Source: Campylobacterales bacterium
Lineage (GTDB): Bacteria > Campylobacterota > Campylobacteria > Campylobacterales > QNZT01
Length of the DNA stretch: 10,923 bases
Reading direction: 5' to 3'
Assembly (NCBI GenBank): GCA_015489185.1
Contig: WGAE01000185.1
Coordinates: forward strand, 1-10,923
Shown here: piece by piece, positions 6,662 to 10,923 of the stretch
Numbering within the stretch: position 1 is the stretch's first letter
Layout: every line of letters starts with the position of its first letter
Notes under the pieces: generated by a model
Database searches by the model: none
Seen by the model: the letters and a program-made list of their open reading frames with translations, nothing else
What the model was told of the DNA's origin: nothing
Program-made: the position numbers and the translations under genes

Positions 6662-6720
6662 TATAATCGAAAATAAAGAATTTTTTTAATATTATAATTT
6701 TACTTACTGTTTAAGTAAGT
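6662..6720 (+). promoter_or_regulatory. Candidate promoter and operator for the polysaccharide locus
   Basis: Two TATAAT boxes occur, at 6662-6667 and 6693-6698. The second lies in very AT-rich DNA (TTTTTTTAATATTATAATTTT) 67 bases before the glycosyltransferase ATG and is the better -10 candidate. No -35 hexamer is seen at the usual distance, which is common for Campylobacterota. Three bases after it, ACTTACT (6702-6708) and AGTAAGT (6714-6720) form a perfect 7-bp inverted repeat with spacer GTTTA. Its position at the predicted transcription start would suit an operator or a hairpin at the 5' end of the transcript. Transcription and any repressor are inferred, not seen. Confidence 0.45.
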
Positions 6721-6765
6721 GGGGTGTGATCTGAGAATTAATGATGTAAGGTTATTGAATCACGA

Positions 6766-7902
6766 ATGAAAACTATCAACTTCTTGACGGGGAACTTTTT
6801 ACCTGAAAACTGCGCCGGTACCAATCGCATCCTGGCACTTGTCAAAGAACTCGAAAAAAAATATAAAATCAATGTCGTTTGTATCAGTGAAAAAGGGAAA
6901 AAACCGAACGATTTTGAATTTAGTGAAAATATCAAAGTCTATTATATTCATCAAAAAGAGTACGACGGTGAGAAGTTCTTTACCCGAGCGATCAATGAAT
7001 TGATCTATGCCGTACGCCTTGCTTATAAATCGAAAAACTATCCTTGCGATATTGTGATTGCTACGTCTCCGCAAATGTTCATCATTCCCGCTTCCGCATT
7101 TCTGCCCGGCAAAAAAATCATCGATATTCGTGATTTGGTATGGGAATATATTGATCCAAGGTCAGCGTATACAAAACTGGTGAAGTGGTTCATCACTCAA
7201 TTGATGAAGCGAACAATATCCCAATATGACTATGTGACGGTAACAAACAATCACGAATATGAGTGGGTTGAAAAAAATATCTCCGGTGTTCCGATCGAAA
7301 AGATTACAAACGGCATAGAAATCAAAAATTTTATGGAGTTAAACAGATTAGAACCTGAAACTGTGGAACCCTTTACCCTGACATACATAGGAAATGTCGG
7401 TATTGCCCAGAATATCAATGTTCTGGTTGATCTTGCAAAACGTATGCCGGATATACAGATCAATATCATCGGTGAGGGGAGTAAATATCATGAACTCAAA
7501 CGTTATGCCCATAAAAACAATATTAAAAATATTACCTTTTTCGGTAAAGTCAAACGTGAAGAGATCATAAAGTTTTACAAAAAAACATCGGTATTGTTTG
7601 CGCAACTTGATGAGAAATTTAAAGCCGCGATGCCCTCAAAACTCTATGAATATGCATCAACGGGATTGCCGATTATTTATGCGGGACTTGGAGAAGCAAG
7701 AAACTTTGTGAAACAGCTGGAAAACTGTACGACGATCAACCCGGGAGATGTCAAGGCACTCGAAGTGGCTGTCAAGAAGTATCGTGAAGAACCGATTAAA
7801 ATTTCCGAAACAAATAAACAATTTGTCTATGAACACTTTATTCGTGAGAAACAAAGCCGGAAAATGGTCGATATTGTAGATAAACTTTTACAGGAGTCGT
7901 AA
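6766..7902 (+). CDS. Glycosyltransferase family 4 (GT-B fold)
   Basis: A 378-residue retaining GT4-type glycosyltransferase, expected to transfer a sugar from a nucleotide donor to a lipid-linked glycan on the cytoplasmic side of the inner membrane. The N-terminal acceptor domain has NFLPENCAGTNRILALVKEL (10-29), matching the Gly-rich first loop of WbuB-like enzymes, and IIDIRDLVWEYID near 118-130. The C-terminal donor domain shows LTYIGNVGIAQNINVL, IIGEGSKYHELK (234-245), FFGKVKREEIIKFYKKTSVLFAQL and AMPSKLYEYASTGLPIIYAGLGEA (288-311), including the conserved Glu of the donor-binding loop. There is no transmembrane segment. The ribosome site is weak: TAAGG at 6747-6751 is 14 bases from ATG. 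Its stop overlaps the next ATG as TAATG. It looks more A/T-rich than the genes after it. Donor and acceptor cannot be deduced; naming it wbuB would be overreach. Confidence 0.85.
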   Translation: MKTINFLTGNFLPENCAGTNRILALVKELEKKYKINVVCISEKGKKPNDFEFSENIKVYYIHQKEYDGEKFFTRAINELIYAVRLAYKSKNYPCDIVIATSPQMFIIPASAFLPGKKIIDIRDLVWEYIDPRSAYTKLVKWFITQLMKRTISQYDYVTVTNNHEYEWVEKNISGVPIEKITNGIEIKNFMELNRLEPETVEPFTLTYIGNVGIAQNINVLVDLAKRMPDIQINIIGEGSKYHELKRYAHKNNIKNITFFGKVKREEIIKFYKKTSVLFAQLDEKFKAAMPSKLYEYASTGLPIIYAGLGEARNFVKQLENCTTINPGDVKALEVAVKKYREEPIKISETNKQFVYEHFIREKQSRKMVDIVDKLLQES

Positions 7903-8882
7903 TGAATATTCTGGTAACCGGCGGCGCGGGGTATATCGGCAGTCATGTCGTTAAACAACTCGGTGAACAGACAGAACATCGTATCACTGTTTTGGACAAT
8001 TTGGTAACCGGTTTTCGTGAATCGGTTTTGTACGGTGATTTCATCGAAGCGGATTTAAGTGATTTTCAAAAAGTCGAAGAGATTATCAAAAACGGCAATT
8101 TCGACGCGGTGATCCATTTTGCCGCAAGTCTTGTCGTGCCTGAAAGTGTTACCAATCCGTTGAAATACTATTTGAATAATACTGCCAATACGGCAAATCT
8201 GATTCAACAGTGTGTCAAATACGGCGTCAACAAATTCATTTTTTCTTCTACTGCGGCGGTATACGGGGAACCTTCCCCTGATCAAATTCCTGTAACGGAA
8301 GAGAGTCCGACGGCACCGATCAATCCTTACGGCAGCAGTAAGCTCATGAGTGAAACGGTTTTACGCGATACGGCATTTGCACACAAAGATTTTAATTATA
8401 TCGCTTTACGTTATTTTAATGTGGCAGGTGCTAGTGTAGACGGGAAGATCGGTCAGTCGACCAAAGATGCGACGCTATTGATCAAAGTGGCTGCGGAAAC
8501 GGCTGTCGGGAAACGTGAGAAGATGTATATTTTCGGAGATGACTACCCGACAGAGGATGGGACGTGTATTCGGGACTATATTCATGTCGAAGATCTTGCT
8601 GCGGCACATATCAAAGCGCTTGATCATCTGGAAGCAGGTAAAGAGGGCGGTGTGTTTAACTGTGGGTACGGGCACGGTTTTAGTGTCAAAGAGGTACTCG
8701 AGACAATGAAAAAAGTCAGCGGTGTCGATTTTCCGGTTGAAATCAAAGAGCGAAGAGCGGGCGATCCGGCGATCTTGATTTCGGATAACCGAAAGATTCG
8801 TGAAGTAATGCAGTGGGAACCGAAATATGATGATCTGGAGTTGATTTGCAAAACAGGGTTGGAGTGGGAAAAGAAGATATGA
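7902..8882 (+). CDS. galE: UDP-sugar 4-epimerase, GalE type
   Basis: NAD-dependent short-chain dehydrogenase/reductase that inverts C4 of a UDP-hexose, classically UDP-glucose to UDP-galactose. The 326 residues show the nucleotide-binding motif GGAGYIGSH (7-15), the conserved FAASLVVPES near 73-82, FSSTAAVYG (114-122) with Thr117 at the position of the catalytic Ser124 of E. coli, the active-site pair Tyr143 and Lys147 in YGSSK, RYFNVAGAS, and RRAGDPA near the C-terminus. The position equivalent to E. coli Tyr299, the residue that restricts the substrate, is not aromatic by my hand alignment. UDP-GlcNAc/UDP-GalNAc activity (as in Gne) is therefore possible. AGGAG at 7892-7896 is a good ribosome site. 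The gene overlaps the glycosyltransferase stop by one base and wecB by four (ATGA). Its place before wecB and wecC points to surface polysaccharide rather than galactose catabolism. Confidence 0.9.
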   Translation: MNILVTGGAGYIGSHVVKQLGEQTEHRITVLDNLVTGFRESVLYGDFIEADLSDFQKVEEIIKNGNFDAVIHFAASLVVPESVTNPLKYYLNNTANTANLIQQCVKYGVNKFIFSSTAAVYGEPSPDQIPVTEESPTAPINPYGSSKLMSETVLRDTAFAHKDFNYIALRYFNVAGASVDGKIGQSTKDATLLIKVAAETAVGKREKMYIFGDDYPTEDGTCIRDYIHVEDLAAAHIKALDHLEAGKEGGVFNCGYGHGFSVKEVLETMKKVSGVDFPVEIKERRAGDPAILISDNRKIREVMQWEPKYDDLELICKTGLEWEKKI

Positions 8883-10012
8883 AAAAAGTGATGCTGGTAT
8901 TTGGCACGCGACCGGAAGCGATCAAAATGGCGCCGCTTGTCAAAGCGTTTCAAAAAAGCGACGCATTTGAGACACAAGTGTGTGTAACGGCACAACATCG
9001 GCAAATGCTCGATCAGGTACTGGAACTTTTTGATATTGTACCCGATTATGATCTGGACGTCATGAAACCGGGACAAAACCTTTATGAAGTAACCAGCAAT
9101 ATTTTGCTTGGACTCAAAGAGGTCTTTGAAGAGGCGAAACCGGATATCGTACTGGTGCATGGAGATACGACGACCACACTTGCAACGGCGCTTGCCGCTT
9201 TTTATCAAAAAATTGCAGTCGGACATGTCGAAGCGGGATTACGCACGAACAATGTCTATTCCCCCTGGCCGGAGGAGGGAAATCGTCAGGTAACGGGACG
9301 GTTGGCGACTTATCATTTTGCACCGACAGAAGAGAGTATGTCTAATCTTTTAAAAGAAAATGTCGATGTAGAAAACGTAATCGTTACAGGCAATACCGTG
9401 ATCGATGCGTTGGTGAGTGTCGTTGCCAAAATTGAGTCGGATCCACAACTTGCGCAAAGACTCAAATCACTTATTGCGCAAAAAGGGTATACGTTGGATC
9501 CGAAGCGGAAAGTGGTTTTGGTAACGGGGCACAGACGGGAAAATTTCGGACAGGGATTTTTGAATATTTGTGAAGCGTTGAAAGAGGTGGCAATGCGAAA
9601 TCCCGAAGCCGATATTGTCTATCCGGTGCATTTGAATCCAAATGTACAAAAGCCGGTCAAAGAGATTTTGTCTGATGTCGACAATGTCTATTTGATCGAT
9701 CCGCTCGATTATGAGCCTTTTGTATATTTGATGCACAATGCCTATTTTATTTTGACCGACAGCGGCGGTATCCAGGAAGAGGCTCCAAGCCTCGGAAAAC
9801 CTGTGCTTGTCATGCGTGATACGACGGAGAGACCTGAAGCACTCAAAGCCGGAACGGTCAAGCTGGTTGGAACAGATAAGCAAAAGATTATCGATGCGTG
9901 CCAGATGTTGTTTGAAGATCAAAGCGCATACGAACAGATGTCTCAGTCACACAACCCGTACGGTGACGGTAAAGCTTGTGAACGAATCGTGGACTTTTTA
10001 AAAGGAAAATAG
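8879..10012 (+). CDS. wecB: UDP-N-acetylglucosamine 2-epimerase (non-hydrolysing)
   Basis: Interconverts UDP-GlcNAc and UDP-ManNAc. The 377-residue GT-B-like protein shows FGTRPEAIKMAPL at 8-20 (Arg11, Lys16), VHGDTTTTLA with Asp96, HVEAGLRT with Glu118, PWPEEGNRQ with Glu132, GHRREN with His218, HLNPNVQKPV, and DSGGIQEEAPSLGKPVLVMRDTTERPEA. These correspond to the catalytic and allosteric-site residues of E. coli WecB, offset by one residue in the N-terminal part. All expected residues are present, so the enzyme should be active. I chose ATG 8879, which overlaps the galE stop as ATGA, over an in-frame ATG at 8846. MKKVMLVFGTRPEA is the normal family N-terminus and the longer form would run 37 bases into galE. 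The TAG stop abuts the start of wecC. The product is the substrate of the next enzyme. Confidence 0.94.
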   Translation: MKKVMLVFGTRPEAIKMAPLVKAFQKSDAFETQVCVTAQHRQMLDQVLELFDIVPDYDLDVMKPGQNLYEVTSNILLGLKEVFEEAKPDIVLVHGDTTTTLATALAAFYQKIAVGHVEAGLRTNNVYSPWPEEGNRQVTGRLATYHFAPTEESMSNLLKENVDVENVIVTGNTVIDALVSVVAKIESDPQLAQRLKSLIAQKGYTLDPKRKVVLVTGHRRENFGQGFLNICEALKEVAMRNPEADIVYPVHLNPNVQKPVKEILSDVDNVYLIDPLDYEPFVYLMHNAYFILTDSGGIQEEAPSLGKPVLVMRDTTERPEALKAGTVKLVGTDKQKIIDACQMLFEDQSAYEQMSQSHNPYGDGKACERIVDFLKGK

Positions 10013-10923
10013 ATGAACGTGGAAAAAATTTGTGTCATGGGTCTTGGATATATCGGTTTGCCTACCGCTTCGTTACTTGCCAACAGAGGCTATCAAGTGC
10101 ACGGTGTCGATATTGTCCAGGAGACGGTTGATACGATCAATGCCGGTAAAATTCATATCGTAGAGCCTGATCTCGATACCTTCGTACAGTCGGCTGTCAA
10201 CTCCGGTAAATTAAAAGCGGATACCAAACCGGCGGAAGCGGATGTCTTTATTATCGCGGTACCGACGCCCTTTAAAGAGAATCATGTACCCAATGTCGAC
10301 TATATTGTCAGTGCGACCAAAAGTATCGCTCCGTATGTACGCCCTGGTAATATAGTGATTCTGGAGTCTACTTCTCCGGTAGGTACGACCGACTTGATGG
10401 AAGAGACACTTCGAAATGAGGGAGTCGATACATCGAAAATCCACTTTGCGCATTGTCCTGAGAGGGTACTTCCGGGTAAAATCATGCATGAACTGGTGCA
10501 TAATGATCGCATTGTCGGCGGTACAACCCCTGAAGCGACAGAAAAAACCGCGGAATTTTATAAAACATTTGTCAAAGGGGAAGTACTCCAGACAGATGCA
10601 CGTACCGCGGAGATGGCAAAATTGACCGAAAACAGTTTCCGTGACGTCAATATTGCGTTTGCCAACGAGTTGTCGATGCTGTGCGATAAATTTGGAATTG
10701 ATGTATGGGAGTTGATCGATTTGGCAAACCGCCACCCGAGGGTCAATATTTTGCAGCCAGGATGTGGTGTCGGCGGACACTGTATTGCTGTTGATCCGTG
10801 GTTTATTGTCGATGCGGCAAAAGGGGATGCAAAATTGATTAAAACGGCACGCCAGGTTAACGACTATAAATCGGAATGGGTTGTCGAAAAGATTAAAAAT
10901 GCCGCACTGCAGTTTGAAAACAA
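10013..10923 (+). CDS. wecC: UDP-N-acetyl-D-mannosamine dehydrogenase, 3' end beyond window
   Basis: NAD-dependent four-electron dehydrogenase of the UDP-glucose/GDP-mannose dehydrogenase superfamily, oxidising UDP-ManNAc to UDP-ManNAc-uronic acid. The 303 complete codons visible are about three quarters of a normal WecC, and the frame is still open at the last base. Features: the nucleotide-binding motif GLGYIGLP at 10-17, VPTPFKENHVPN, LESTSPVGTTD, AHCPERVLPGKIMHELVHNDRIVGG, AEMAKLTENSFRDVNIAFANEL with Lys203 and Asn207, and the catalytic Cys257 in GVGGHCIAVDPWF. HxxERVLPG and GGHCIAVDPWF separate WecC-type from UDP-glucose dehydrogenases. AAAGGAAAATAG just before ATG supplies the ribosome site. 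It directly follows wecB with no gap. The C-terminal UDP-binding domain is cut by the window edge, not by mutation. Confidence 0.93.
   Translation, partial: MNVEKICVMGLGYIGLPTASLLANRGYQVHGVDIVQETVDTINAGKIHIVEPDLDTFVQSAVNSGKLKADTKPAEADVFIIAVPTPFKENHVPNVDYIVSATKSIAPYVRPGNIVILESTSPVGTTDLMEETLRNEGVDTSKIHFAHCPERVLPGKIMHELVHNDRIVGGTTPEATEKTAEFYKTFVKGEVLQTDARTAEMAKLTENSFRDVNIAFANELSMLCDKFGIDVWELIDLANRHPRVNILQPGCGVGGHCIAVDPWFIVDAAKGDAKLIKTARQVNDYKSEWVVEKIKNAALQFEN

Noticed and set aside
8846..8878. Earlier in-frame ATG at 8846 for wecB
   Set aside because: It adds 11 residues inside galE. The family N-terminus MKKVMLVFGTRPEA begins at 8879, which overlaps the galE stop as ATGA.
8624..9226. 200-codon antisense open frame spanning the galE/wecB junction
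   Set aside because: Both sense genes are complete with all catalytic motifs. The antisense product resembles no family I know and has shadow-like composition.
10211..10780. 189-codon antisense open frame within wecC
   Set aside because: It is opposite clear WecC motifs including the catalytic cysteine region, with no domain of its own.
1..10923. CRISPR array, tRNA, rRNA, phage or toxin-antitoxin genes
   Set aside because: I saw no regularly spaced repeats, cloverleaf sequence or corresponding protein families on either strand, and almost all bases are taken up by identified genes.

Overview
The window looks like chromosome from a Campylobacterota (epsilonproteobacterial) organism, most likely a Sulfurovum/Sulfurimonas-type lineage. 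This rests on protein similarity recalled from memory and on gene order. As I remember it, Campylobacter jejuni carries a comparable series: nifU-like gene, uncharacterised gene, murE, ybaB, (one gene), ispA, tkt. The exact genus is inference. All genes read on the + strand. Coding density is high and neighbouring genes often overlap by 1 to 8 bases. The first 25 bases are not biological: they match the end of an Illumina Nextera (Tn5 transposase) adapter, so the window starts at a contig end of a shotgun assembly.

Region 1 (26-312): the C-terminal 45 codons of ribosomal protein L17 (rplQ), then a terminator-like hairpin and a T-rich stretch with a TACAAT box that probably drives the next operon.

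Region 2 (313-6503): a compact housekeeping run of eight genes: NifU-like Fe-S protein, uncharacterised TPR protein, murE (peptidoglycan), thioredoxin-like [2Fe-2S] ferredoxin, panD (beta-alanine for pantothenate/CoA), ybaB/ebfC (nucleoid protein), ispA-type prenyl diphosphate synthase and tkt (transketolase). murE and the prenyl synthase both appear to start at TTG. The functions are mixed, but murE and the prenyl synthase both feed the cell envelope (peptidoglycan and the undecaprenyl carrier lipid).

Region 3 (6504-6765): a 262-base gap without a gene. It holds a 14-base palindrome, a 12-bp perfect hairpin that probably terminates the tkt operon, a second small hairpin, two TATAAT boxes and a 7-bp inverted repeat just downstream of the second box. 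This is the boundary between the conserved core and an accessory locus.

Region 4 (6766-10923, continuing past the window): the start of a surface-polysaccharide locus with a GT4 glycosyltransferase, a GalE-type UDP-sugar 4-epimerase, wecB (UDP-GlcNAc 2-epimerase) and wecC (UDP-ManNAc dehydrogenase, cut by the window end). The genes are joined by 1-nt and 4-nt overlaps and a 0-nt gap. Together WecB and WecC convert UDP-GlcNAc to UDP-ManNAcA, so the glycan built here very likely contains N-acetylmannosaminuronic acid. The 4-epimerase would supply a galacto-configured sugar.

I found no CRISPR array, tRNA, IS element, phage gene or clearly novel system. The window is mostly well-known families. 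The least understood parts are the small TPR protein, the pairing of two Fe-S proteins with murE, and the structured gap after tkt.
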